Shown here: one piece after another, positions 7,768 through 15,412 of the stretch
Position numbering within the stretch: the first letter of the stretch is position 1
Layout: each line of letters starts with the position of its first letter
Virus record (IMG/VR): IMGVR_UViG_3300042691_020231
Coordinates: 1 to 63,464 of that record
Strand: one strand, 5' to 3'
Source: a virus
Length of the DNA stretch: 63,464 nt
Translations under genes and position numbers: made by a program
The notes under the pieces: generated by a model
What the model was told of the DNA's origin: nothing
The model's database searches: none
What the model saw: only the letters and a program-made list of their open reading frames with translations

Positions 7768-8918
7768 TTGATTACCTGTATGATTACGGTATTTTCATTG
7801 AATCTACCGTTGGGTTTAGTTTCTTTAGTCTTAACTGTTTCCCAGCCATTATTGATGGCTCTAACACCACCAATCATTCGCGGGAGAACACTCTTAGGAT
7901 CACGAAGTTTTTTCGTCTTAGACGCTGCTTCGTCGTAACCCAACAGGGTGGTTCCTTTGACTGTAAAACCATCAACCAAAGGAGATGCTTCGTACAACGT
8001 AAGTGTACGATATTTTGAGTTAAATGCAACCAATTTCTTTGCACCAATTATTTCTTTTGGATCGACAGATGTTATATTAAATTCGGTGCATTCTTTTTGA
8101 TATTTTAATTTAGCAATTAACTGCTCTGGTTTCTTTTTCTTTTTCTTTCGCGGTTTACGAATAGTTTTGGCAAACTGCGACTGTGCTTCAAAATGAACAA
8201 CCATTTCTTGATGAAACTCAAGAAACTTCTTCAATTTTGGTTTTGATAGCCAAGAATATGCTTGTTTTAGATCTTCGTCTTTTCCTTCAATTGCTTCCTG
8301 CAATTCCTTGATTCTCGGTTTAAAGGAATCAGCGATCATTTGTGCCTGCATTGACTTAATTTCTTTTTTCTTGATCCAGTCTGGCACATCAAAATCAAAC
8401 TTATGTGCCTTGGGTTGAGTTAGATATTCAACCAATTCATCAACTTTTATTTCCAATTCAGAAATATATTCGGAAACTTGTTCTTGAATTCTTTCTTGAA
8501 TAGAAACTTTTGGTCGTTCAACTACTGTTGGTAAAATTTTGGCAGCAGTACCATCTCCAATCAGATTTTTAATATGGTTTTCTACCAGTTTCTTTTTAAT
8601 ATCTGGCAAATTAACGCCAATATTTGAAACGCGACAATAGCCACCAGCACATCTAAAATCAAAACTGACAGTGGACGCATTGTTCACTGCTTCTTGATCT
8701 GCTTTTGAATACTTGTTTTTCTTTAGGTATTCCAGAGTGGCTTTGCGGTAGTCTCGTTCTGACCAATTATAATTATACCAATTAAGTGCTTTCTGGATTT
8801 GCCAGATAAGTTCACTTTCATCGGTAATATTCATTGCTGCAATATTTGGCTCTCCACCAAGCAGCACCGATTCTACTGTATCACCCTTACCAATCGACTT
8901 GTAGCGTTTTTTGCTCAT
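7764..8918 (-). CDS. Large phage-conserved protein of unknown function, 384 aa
   Basis: No function recognised. Visible features: an N-terminal 'ALNWYNYNWSERDYRK' segment (about 45-60), 'FDFRCAGGYCRVSN' (about 87-100), a helical, charged middle with likely coiled coil (about 140-240), a strongly basic patch RKPRKKKKKKPEQ (about 253-265), and a beta-rich C-terminal domain (YRTLTLYEASPL ... FTVKGTTLLGYDE). The basic patch suggests nucleic-acid contact. I recall the 'LNWYNY' and 'CAGGYCR' phrases from uncharacterised proteins of large marine T4-like phages. The ATG lacks a clear SD, and a sigma-70-like promoter places its transcription start about at the ATG. It lies between the methyltransferase-like gene and RNase H. 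Confidence 0.8.
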   Translation of the reverse strand: MSKKRYKSIGKGDTVESVLLGGEPNIAAMNITDESELIWQIQKALNWYNYNWSERDYRKATLEYLKKNKYSKADQEAVNNASTVSFDFRCAGGYCRVSNIGVNLPDIKKKLVENHIKNLIGDGTAAKILPTVVERPKVSIQERIQEQVSEYISELEIKVDELVEYLTQPKAHKFDFDVPDWIKKKEIKSMQAQMIADSFKPRIKELQEAIEGKDEDLKQAYSWLSKPKLKKFLEFHQEMVVHFEAQSQFAKTIRKPRKKKKKKPEQLIAKLKYQKECTEFNITSVDPKEIIGAKKLVAFNSKYRTLTLYEASPLVDGFTVKGTTLLGYDEAASKTKKLRDPKSVLPRMIGGVRAINNGWETVKTKETKPNGRFNENTVIIQVIK

Positions 8919-8924
8919 GCGTAT

Positions 8925-8952
8925 AGTGTATCGAATTCAAAAGCAAAGTCAA
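8925..8952 (-). promoter_or_regulatory. Sigma-70-like promoter for the 384-aa gene
   Basis: On the minus strand TTGACT (8952-8947), a 16-base spacer and TACACT (8930-8925) end 6 bases before the ATG at 8918. The start point would fall on or next to the ATG, implying a leaderless message, consistent with the missing SD. The -35 overlaps the stop of the methyltransferase-like gene. Confidence 0.45.
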
Positions 8953-10535
8953 GGTTTATAGAACACGAATACAGGCTCGTATTTGTGAAATCTACCGTTT
9001 ACTTTACAGTAATTTTTACACTTGGGTAAACCATCTTCACCTACTCTGTTTTGTCCTGGCATATTTTCTAATGCCATCTTGAGTGTATATTTGTATTCCA
9101 TTCCAAGAGATTCTAGAATTTTGCGAGAATCTTCTTCCAGAGGAAGGTAATCGCCGCTCACCAAAAGATCGGCAATATTCCATAAAAGGTATCTGTCGTG
9201 TTTTAAATACTTTACACAAGTTTCTAAAGTTGGACGGAGGAAACCATCGCGCCAAGAATCATATGAAGAAAACTTTTTGTATGATTGATTCTCATCTTCC
9301 GAATAGGCTTCTCTATTAAAATAAGGAGGAGAAGTAAATACTAAATCTAGTTTGCCTTCGTATTGTTGAAAATCTTCAAGTCCAGCAATAGTCTCAGAAC
9401 CAGAAGAAAACATATGGTAACTATTAATAGATGAGAAGAAAGAATTTGCTCTATATGTTTTTGTATTATAAAAATCCGCAATAGCATGATATTTAGAAGG
9501 ATAACCGTCGCATTGCCAATTTTCTGGATTAGGATCGGTTCCAACATAGTGAATATTCCTATCATCTCTTACAGACATTGCTCCTAAAATTCTTCCGGCC
9601 CAGCCGCTCGAAGGATCGTAAATAACAATACGATCTTGATTCTTACAGTGTTCGGTAAATCTTTCATACAAATACTTTGCAGTCATTGGGGGGAAATTGA
9701 CTGCGGGTTGGATATAACCAATACGGAAAGATGCAAACCCCGCGGGGAATACTCTTCCACCTTTTTTGTATAAACGAATGGCATACAGTTTATCGTCTGG
9801 CAAGTTTTCGTGATCGAATGTCGAATAATGTCTATATGACATTTGTGGCTTCCATTTTTCAAACTGCTCTTTTGTCAGTTGAAGAATTTTAGACTGCTCA
9901 AGTTGGAAGTAACTTGTATTGGCTCCTTCACGAAGTTCCACCTGTTCCAACATAAAATCATAACCAACAAATACCGAAGGATTCGTAAAGAATGCTTCCA
10001 TCCACTCATCCCCGCTGCCAACATCTACGATAGAATATTTCTTATCGTGCTTTATGGTGGACAAGGCGTGCTTGTAGAACGAGTCTCTACGCAGATGACG
10101 CATGGTGCCACGAATCATGCGTGGAAGGTATTTGTCGTCCGCAAACATATCATAAATTGAATGTCCAGTATCATTTGCAGAATAATTTATTCTGGTTTTA
10201 AACATATTTGAAAACCATTGATCGACTTCTACACCAATTCTGGATTTGTTTATAATGACATCATCGGGAACGGTTGACAGTTCATCTGAATGCGTGAATT
10301 CGTGTACTGGGTATTGACCCAATTGATTAAATTGATCTATGATATCTTTTTCGTCTTTTCCGGTTCGCGGAGGACAGCCGTATGTGTCCCACGAATTTAA
10401 TATCGCTTTACGCATTTTGACAACCCACTGCTCAAACTCTTTTGGAGTCATGGCAAGCAAGTCCTCAAAAAATACATTTACATCAAGATTGTTTATTACG
10501 TGGTCATTACGCTCATAAAAGGGTTTCTTTCCCAT
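8949..10535 (-). CDS. DNA methyltransferase-like protein (TSPPY motif)
   Basis: An AdoMet-dependent DNA amino-methyltransferase is suggested by YDPSSGWAGRILGA (about 306-319, motif I) and LVFTSPPYFNRE (about 399-410, the SPPY catalytic motif of N4-cytosine/N6-adenine enzymes). Motif I precedes motif IV. IHYVGTDPNPENW after motif I fits the acidic AdoMet ribose-binding loop. About 300 residues precede motif I and include another possible loop, SIVDVGSGDEW; they are not a standard methyltransferase part. I choose ATG 10535 (MGKKPFYERND), with GGAG 10 bases upstream, giving 528 residues; ATG 10652 would add 39 residues that shadow the GNAT gene. Target base and any further modification are unknown. 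Confidence 0.75.
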   Translation of the reverse strand: MGKKPFYERNDHVINNLDVNVFFEDLLAMTPKEFEQWVVKMRKAILNSWDTYGCPPRTGKDEKDIIDQFNQLGQYPVHEFTHSDELSTVPDDVIINKSRIGVEVDQWFSNMFKTRINYSANDTGHSIYDMFADDKYLPRMIRGTMRHLRRDSFYKHALSTIKHDKKYSIVDVGSGDEWMEAFFTNPSVFVGYDFMLEQVELREGANTSYFQLEQSKILQLTKEQFEKWKPQMSYRHYSTFDHENLPDDKLYAIRLYKKGGRVFPAGFASFRIGYIQPAVNFPPMTAKYLYERFTEHCKNQDRIVIYDPSSGWAGRILGAMSVRDDRNIHYVGTDPNPENWQCDGYPSKYHAIADFYNTKTYRANSFFSSINSYHMFSSGSETIAGLEDFQQYEGKLDLVFTSPPYFNREAYSEDENQSYKKFSSYDSWRDGFLRPTLETCVKYLKHDRYLLWNIADLLVSGDYLPLEEDSRKILESLGMEYKYTLKMALENMPGQNRVGEDGLPKCKNYCKVNGRFHKYEPVFVFYKP

Positions 10536-10948
10536 TTGTATATCACTCCGGGAAGTTGTCCCCCCATCCAAGATATCTGTCCCACTTCCTGAAACTGGTG
10601 CTTCAGGTAAAACTTTTTTGCTCTTTCGTTGTTTGCTCTGACTGACAGCCATACATTTGTTCCTGCATATTGTAAGAATTTATTCAAAACTCTAGACGCG
10701 CTTCCATCTCCCTGAGTTGCTGCCGCTATTTGATGCAGCATGGTTTCGCCTTTCGGGACAACCAAGTTACCTAACTTGACATCCTTTTTATATAGGCTAA
10801 ACGTGATTACAACATTATCTTGGAAAATGGTATTGTTTGCAACTATTTTCCTAGTGACATAATCTTGGCGTATATGTGGAAAATATTCCTTGTGTTGTTT
10901 GAATATCTCCATCACTTCTTTTAAATTGTCAATAGAAGCCAGTTTCAT
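10496..10948 (-). CDS. GNAT-fold acyltransferase-like protein
   Basis: The 150 residues show a GNAT-like pattern: a central strand (FSLYKKDVKLGNLVVPKGE), LHQIAAATQGDGSASRVLNK (about 80-99, in the acyl-CoA pyrophosphate loop region), VWLSVRANNERAKKFYLKHQF (typical strand and 'N..A..FY.k.GF' helix) and a final VIYKWER strand. The usual Q/RxxGxG/A loop is seen only in degenerate form (TQGDGSA). Its start makes an ATGA overlap with the gp46 stop, and its end overlaps the methyltransferase-like gene by 40 bases. Known phage GNAT proteins include Mom of phage Mu, which modifies adenine in DNA. Pairing with a DNA methyltransferase makes a DNA-modifying role attractive, but metabolite or protein acetylation is equally possible. 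Confidence 0.7.
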   Translation of the reverse strand: MKLASIDNLKEVMEIFKQHKEYFPHIRQDYVTRKIVANNTIFQDNVVITFSLYKKDVKLGNLVVPKGETMLHQIAAATQGDGSASRVLNKFLQYAGTNVWLSVRANNERAKKFYLKHQFQEVGQISWMGGQLPGVIYKWERNPFMSVMTT

Positions 10949-12648
10949 GCTATTTTACTGAAATTATTTCTCTTTACAAACACCAAATGATCTTCAAATT
11001 TATCCTGAAGAATTTCTTTAGACTTGTGGGAGATTACGTAAATATTGGTATTCTTATCAAGATCTTTGAGAATATTCAAGAACGCTTCCGTGGCAGAATC
11101 ATCCAAACTACCATCAAGAACCTCGTCAAAGATCAATAGATTGCAGTTCAACGAATTCTTTAATTGAGCAATATATCTCCAAGCAAACAACAGAGCCAAG
11201 TCGATCTTGCGTTTTTCGCCTTCGCTAAAACTATCGTATGTAAAGATATCGCGGTGACGACTCTTGATTGTTTCTTCGAAAGAATCGCTCAATTCAAATT
11301 GCACAAAAAAGTCCATCTTGCCAAGATAGTTGTTAATTACCTTGTTCATAATTGGAAGATAGTGCTTAATGATCTTGCTCTTAATCCCAGTGTCTTTTAG
11401 AAGAATAGCAGCAACAGAATAGTATTGCAAATCATCTGAGAGTTCTTGTCTTTGTTCTGTTTCTTTCTTACCATCATCTACAATACTTTCCAACTTGGCA
11501 TTTTCTGCGTCAAAATCCACGGTATTGTCTTTGTTCATTTCTTTTTGCAACTTACTAATATACTGATTGCAAGCAGAAATGGTATTATTCTTGCTTGAGA
11601 TTTCTTTCTCAAGAGCAAGTATCTTCTTTCCAACTTCTCTATTTTGACTTAATTTTTCCTGCAAGTCTGTTATGACTACATCTAGTTTTTGAACTTCATC
11701 TGTAAACTTGGACTTGGATTGTTCAAGATCTCCGATAATACTTGTCTTGTGTTTTTCAGAAAGCGTTTGCTTGCACAATGTGCATTCTGTGTTCTTCTGA
11801 TAGTATTCAATTTGCTTTTGAATCTTAGATGCTTGCTCTCTCATATGACTTTGACTATACGAGAGTTTGCCACATTCATCTTCGTCTGCATCCAGCCACT
11901 CTTTGTTTACTTCTTCAATTTGTTCTTGAATTTTTGCAATTTCTTTTTGTAAATCTTCTACCGTGGTCTGATTTTGTTCTATCTCCGAAACAATCTTATC
12001 TTTAGACTCTTTGCTTTTATCTTGTAGAACTTTAATGTGATTCTTTTGTGCTTTTGCTCGCTCCATCAGAATTGCAAGTCTATGCTCAATATCTTTGATG
12101 CTATCCTTTGCGGTTGCAATCTTACCCTTCAGCAGAGTGTTCATAACAGAGAACACATCTATATCCAACAGATATTCTACAATCGCTCTTCGCTCCGCGG
12201 CAGTTAAACGCATAAAAGGCACGTAGTTTGTGCTGCCCAAAATGACAACTTGGCAAAAAGACTTATGATTCATCTTTAGCACTTGTTCTTCTAACATCTT
12301 TTGGTAGTCTTTAGATTTAGAATCTTGGTTTACCAGATTACCGTCTTTATAGATTTCAAAAATCTTAGGTGCTAATCCACGAACTATTTTGTAATTAGCA
12401 TTGCCGATGCCAAATTCAACTTCAACCCTACAGTCTTTTTGATTGATACTATTTGCTAATTGTGGAATGTTGATGTTTCTATATGGTTTACCAAATAATA
12501 CAAAAGAAATAGCATCAAGAAAGGTTGTCTTTCCTGCACCATTTTCACCACTGATAAGAGTAGTTTTGTTTTTTGTAAGATTCAGTTCCGTAAAGTTATT
12601 TCCAGTCGATAGGAAATTCTTCCAGCGAATCTTTGTAAATGTAATCAT
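10945..12648 (-). CDS. 46: Recombination nuclease subunit gp46 (Rad50/SbcC-like)
   Basis: gp46 is the ATPase of the gp46/47 complex (Rad50-Mre11 type) that resects DNA ends for recombination-dependent replication. The 567 residues (T4 560) have Walker A GENGAGKTT (34-42), two coiled-coil arms around a CTLC zinc hook (289-292), the ABC signature-like FSEGEKRKIDLALL, Walker B LLIFDEVLD and the H-loop YVISHKS. It lies two genes after gp47 and starts 3 bases past a basic-protein gene. It is intact. Confidence 0.97.
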   Translation of the reverse strand: MITFTKIRWKNFLSTGNNFTELNLTKNKTTLISGENGAGKTTFLDAISFVLFGKPYRNINIPQLANSINQKDCRVEVEFGIGNANYKIVRGLAPKIFEIYKDGNLVNQDSKSKDYQKMLEEQVLKMNHKSFCQVVILGSTNYVPFMRLTAAERRAIVEYLLDIDVFSVMNTLLKGKIATAKDSIKDIEHRLAILMERAKAQKNHIKVLQDKSKESKDKIVSEIEQNQTTVEDLQKEIAKIQEQIEEVNKEWLDADEDECGKLSYSQSHMREQASKIQKQIEYYQKNTECTLCKQTLSEKHKTSIIGDLEQSKSKFTDEVQKLDVVITDLQEKLSQNREVGKKILALEKEISSKNNTISACNQYISKLQKEMNKDNTVDFDAENAKLESIVDDGKKETEQRQELSDDLQYYSVAAILLKDTGIKSKIIKHYLPIMNKVINNYLGKMDFFVQFELSDSFEETIKSRHRDIFTYDSFSEGEKRKIDLALLFAWRYIAQLKNSLNCNLLIFDEVLDGSLDDSATEAFLNILKDLDKNTNIYVISHKSKEILQDKFEDHLVFVKRNNFSKIA

Positions 12649-12651
12649 AAT

Positions 12652-13086
12652 TTAATGTTTGTGGGGTTTTATTCCACCAATTGTTTTTCTTCTACGCAAA
12701 GAAATACGTCTTTTTCTGAGTGCTCTTCCCCGTTTACTTTTTGATTTTCTTGCTGCTCGTCTTGCTCTTCTTCGCATTTTTGCGAGTTCTGAACTTTTTC
12801 TACGAACACACCGTCTTTGAATTTTCTTTTCGCCGGGTTTACATCTAAATATTACTTTTCTTTTGCCACCCCGAATTACTACTTTACGTTTTGCAACACC
12901 TTCGTCCAATAATATTTCTAAAGTAGAATTGGTAAATTCTTCTATTAATTCTTCAAAAGAATCATATACAACAAAACTATTTTGAGATAAATCAAAATCA
13001 AAATAATTTTCTTCTAGAAATAGTTCTACCATTCCCGTTTCTTCATCGGTATCAACCGTAATAATATTTTCTACTATAGTAATCAT
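12652..13086 (-). CDS. Small protein with acidic N-half and very basic C-tail
   Basis: I choose ATG 13086 (MITIVENIITVDTDEE), which makes an ATGA overlap with the gene upstream; 14 codons further up is only a shadow. The product has 144 residues. The first 75 are acidic (VELFLEENYFDFDLSQ); then 'FRCKPGEKKIQRRCVRRKSSE' gives a short two-Cys motif, followed by about 45 residues dense in Arg and Lys. I recall similar 'CkPGyk...CvrM' plus basic tail modules from short proteins of marine T4-like phages. A nucleic-acid-binding or DNA-condensing role is an inference from charge. It sits between gp47 and gp46. Confidence 0.7.
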   Translation of the reverse strand: MITIVENIITVDTDEETGMVELFLEENYFDFDLSQNSFVVYDSFEELIEEFTNSTLEILLDEGVAKRKVVIRGGKRKVIFRCKPGEKKIQRRCVRRKSSELAKMRRRARRAARKSKSKRGRALRKRRISLRRRKTIGGIKPHKH

Positions 13087-13652
13087 ACTTGTATTGTATT
13101 TATACTGTTTACACCTTCGGTAAACCAAAATGGCGTATTACCGGTCTTCCATTTTGCAAACCTAGATTTTTCGTGAATATAATATTGACGATACGCTTCA
13201 ACCGCATCTTGGTTTTTGTACTGATCCGGCATTGCTTGTGCAAATTGAGTCAGGGATACCCCGCGCAATTTAGTTGGGGTATTCACGAGAGTTTGCCGTA
13301 CAAGATTTGTATAAGTATGATCTTTATTGTATCTTGTCTTATATTGATGTAGCAGTTCACTGGTATGTACCCACAACCATTGGTAGTTTGCAATACTTTC
13401 CCTTGTCCAAATTGTGCAAGGATGATTAACCATAGTGCAACGCAAAAATGCAGGAACACCAATCAAATTTGGTGCTTCATATGTGCTGAACTTCCTACCA
13501 TTCTTTGCAACTCTAGTAATTTGTACACCATCAACTACATGATGTGCGGTTGACATTAATTGGCAAGACTCAACAATCATTTTCACAACGTGCTTATCGC
13601 ACATCATAATTGCTGCATATTGAGGATCGTTATCTAGTACAAATATGTTCAT
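13083..13652 (-). CDS. Conserved phage protein of unknown function, 189 aa
   Basis: The N-terminal 'MNIFVLDNDPQYAAIMMCDK' followed by HVVKMIVESCQLMSTAHH, and the middle 'MVNHPCTIWTRESIANYQWL', are phrases I remember from uncharacterised proteins of cyanophages and other large phages, sometimes loosely annotated as pyrimidine-dimer glycosylase-like. The Cys, His, Asp and Glu residues in these two blocks could form an active or metal site. I see no convincing DenV similarity. Both ends are coupled (ATGA) to neighbours, inside the 47-46 recombination block, which suggests a DNA metabolism role. Confidence 0.75.
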   Translation of the reverse strand: MNIFVLDNDPQYAAIMMCDKHVVKMIVESCQLMSTAHHVVDGVQITRVAKNGRKFSTYEAPNLIGVPAFLRCTMVNHPCTIWTRESIANYQWLWVHTSELLHQYKTRYNKDHTYTNLVRQTLVNTPTKLRGVSLTQFAQAMPDQYKNQDAVEAYRQYYIHEKSRFAKWKTGNTPFWFTEGVNSINTIQV

Positions 13653-14698
13653 GTTTCTTGTGAAGAAAGACTTTCAATATAAAGTTCATGAATAATCTTC
13701 TTGAGTTTTTCTTTATTCTGAACTTCCTGCATCCCATCAATTTCGTTGTTGATGATGGATACCGTATCCAATGATGCGTCAACTTTGTCTACCGAAAGTA
13801 TATCACTGTTTTGCTCTTCTGCAACAGTCAAGTTAGCAACTTGTGCGCCATAAAGACTATCCATAAACCTATCAAAAATATATGGTTTTGTTTTACTCTC
13901 TACTATAATTTTTACAAATTTATTCTTATAATAAGTAAAGTCCGTTCCCATTGGATCGGATTCTTTATCATTGTAGCGAATTATATGAAACATTTGATTT
14001 TTGTTTGGTATGAATTCCATCACTCGGGTTTCTGTGTCAAAAACATGAAATCCCTTGCGTTCATTTACATCACCAAACGTAATTTGATAAGGTGTACCCA
14101 GATAAGTAATATTCTTATCGGTTTGTTTGCAATGAAAGTGTCCGGAGTAAACGTGTTCAAATTTATTGAACAAGGATGGATCTGTACCTTCTTCGTGCTT
14201 TACACCACGTAATACTTGATATCCAACAAACTCAAAATGACCAAGAACAAAATCCGCTGAATTATTTTTAATAAACTGCAAACACAGCTCGCTGTTTGCC
14301 TTGTTTAACCAAGGAACAAAAATAAAATCAACACCACCAAAATTTAATTTTGCTGGCGAAAAATCATAAATCTGGAAGTCTCCTTCAAACAATTCTCGAA
14401 GAGAGTTAATATCGTTAGTATTTCTGAAATAAGTATCGTGATTACCCGCAATACAATGCATTTCATAATTTCCGGCTTTCAATTTGTCAATAAACCTTTT
14501 ACGCACTTGGTTTAAAGTGTGAAAATTAACAAACTTGCGACGATCCATAAGATCGCCCAAGTGAATAATTGTCTTAATATTGTTTTCTTCTAAGTATGGA
14601 AAGAATTGATTTTCAAAGAAATCCAAAAAATGATCTAAGAATAGAGGTGCATCGTTTCTTGCTCCGAAATGTGTGTCTGCCAAAAAAGCAATTTTCAT
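13649..14698 (-). CDS. 47: Recombination nuclease subunit gp47 (Mre11/SbcD-like)
   Basis: gp47 is the metallophosphoesterase nuclease partner of gp46. The 349 residues (T4 339) carry the calcineurin-like motifs in order: ADTHFG (7-12), HLGDLMDRR (46-54), AGNHD (84-88), VLGHFEF and YSGHFHCKQT. All metal ligands are present. It starts in an ATGA overlap with gp55 and ends in an ATGA overlap with the next gene. Confidence 0.96.
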   Translation of the reverse strand: MKIAFLADTHFGARNDAPLFLDHFLDFFENQFFPYLEENNIKTIIHLGDLMDRRKFVNFHTLNQVRKRFIDKLKAGNYEMHCIAGNHDTYFRNTNDINSLRELFEGDFQIYDFSPAKLNFGGVDFIFVPWLNKANSELCLQFIKNNSADFVLGHFEFVGYQVLRGVKHEEGTDPSLFNKFEHVYSGHFHCKQTDKNITYLGTPYQITFGDVNERKGFHVFDTETRVMEFIPNKNQMFHIIRYNDKESDPMGTDFTYYKNKFVKIIVESKTKPYIFDRFMDSLYGAQVANLTVAEEQNSDILSVDKVDASLDTVSIINNEIDGMQEVQNKEKLKKIIHELYIESLSSQET

Positions 14699-15273
14699 TC
14701 CATTGGTCCTTTTCTTTTCTTTTTCTTTTTCTTTATTTTCTTTGGTTTTTCTTCATCCATCCTAATTAAATAAGTTTCTTCTTCTTCACTGATACCCATG
14801 TGTTTGAGATATTCAGACAAATCTCCCTTTGTATCAAGTGATTTTAAGTACTTGTATTTAATTAAGTTCTGTTTCTTTTCTTTTTGAATTCTACGCAAGA
14901 ATGCATAATAAATTATTTGCGTAAAATATGAAAATGGATTGTTTGATTTTGTTGGATCAAAATTAGAACAATACATCAAACAATTCTCAACACCATCCCC
15001 TATCATATCATCTTTGAATTGATAATTCATGAAATTGGGTTTCTTTGCCAAGTTTTCCGCAATTTCCATAAAGCATTGACCAATATACGGAGTAACTGGT
15101 GGTATTGGTTCATCCATTTCTTTACATTCATTTACCTTTGTTTTCCATTCCACCATTTCATCAAAAAACTTTTTGTTGTTGATGTAATGTGATTTCTTTT
15201 GTATTTCTTCTACTATCTCTTCTGGTATTGGTTCTGTTACCAGGTCTTCAATCTTTTTCTTTTTCTTTTTCAT
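14695..15273 (-). CDS. 55: Late transcription sigma factor gp55
   Basis: gp55 is the small sigma-like factor that directs host RNA polymerase to TATAAATA late promoters. The 192 residues (T4 185) include YINNKKFFDEMVEWK (about 30-44), then IGQCFMEIAENLAKKPNF, 'MIGDGVENCLMYCSNFDPTK' and 'NPFSYFTQIIYYAFLRRIQK', the sigma region-2-like core where promoter -10 contacts lie. Both ends are Lys-rich. The SD is GGAG 7 bases upstream. Exact late boxes upstream of capsid genes in this window support the call. Confidence 0.93.
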   Translation of the reverse strand: MKKKKKKIEDLVTEPIPEEIVEEIQKKSHYINNKKFFDEMVEWKTKVNECKEMDEPIPPVTPYIGQCFMEIAENLAKKPNFMNYQFKDDMIGDGVENCLMYCSNFDPTKSNNPFSYFTQIIYYAFLRRIQKEKKQNLIKYKYLKSLDTKGDLSEYLKHMGISEEEETYLIRMDEEKPKKIKKKKKKRKGPME

Positions 15274-15302
15274 TACAAACTCCGTATGCTTGTGCTGCGG
15301 TT

Positions 15303-15330
15303 ATGATACACGATATAAAAAACAAATCAA
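15303..15330 (-). promoter_or_regulatory. Sigma-70-like promoter for gp55 and the 47-46 operon
   Basis: The minus strand reads TTGATT (15330-15325), a 16-base spacer and TATCAT (15308-15303), 30 bases before the gp55 start. The -35 lies in one arm of an inverted repeat shared with a divergent promoter. Confidence 0.5.
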
Positions 15331-15353
15331 GCAATTTTTAAAATTTTGCTTGA
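15327..15353. repeat. Inverted repeat spanning two divergent -35 boxes
   Basis: TCAAGCAA (15327-15334) and TTGCTTGA (15346-15353) are perfect 8-base arms around an 11-base AT spacer with an inner TTTTAAAA palindrome. Each arm overlaps one of the two divergent -35 hexamers. This could be an operator for a dimeric repressor or simply two similar promoters placed back to back. Confidence 0.45.
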
Positions 15354-15377
15354 CAGTTTTTTGTTTTCCAATATAAT
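15350..15377 (+). promoter_or_regulatory. Near-perfect sigma-70 promoter pointing against all genes
   Basis: TTGACA (15350-15355), a 16-base spacer and TATAAT (15372-15377) on the plus strand match both consensus hexamers exactly. Transcription would start near 15384 and run antisense into the end of the Sm-like gene. No plus-strand gene follows. Two small hairpins lie just downstream (15386-15399 and 15412-15426, the latter followed by CTTT). Confidence 0.5.
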
Positions 15378-15412
15378 TCTCTGTGCCGGTGGATACCGGG
15401 CCGTTCAATATA

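Noticed and set aside
10536-10652. Longer start of the methyltransferase-like gene at ATG 10652
   Set aside because: The extra 39 residues lie inside the GNAT gene and look like a low-complexity shadow; ATG 10535 has a better SD. Kept as a finding, not as the annotated start.
13083-13652. Annotation as pyrimidine-dimer glycosylase (DenV)
   Set aside because: I cannot align it with the DenV N-terminus or active site; the name is only a loose label recalled from similar genes.
15385-15400. CCGGT-GGAT-ACCGG hairpin as terminator of the Sm-like gene
   Set aside because: The stem is only 5 bases and is not followed by a T-run on the minus strand.
15274-15412. tRNA or protein gene in the gp55 upstream gap
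   Set aside because: No cloverleaf and no frame with an SD; the gap is explained by divergent promoters and small hairpins.
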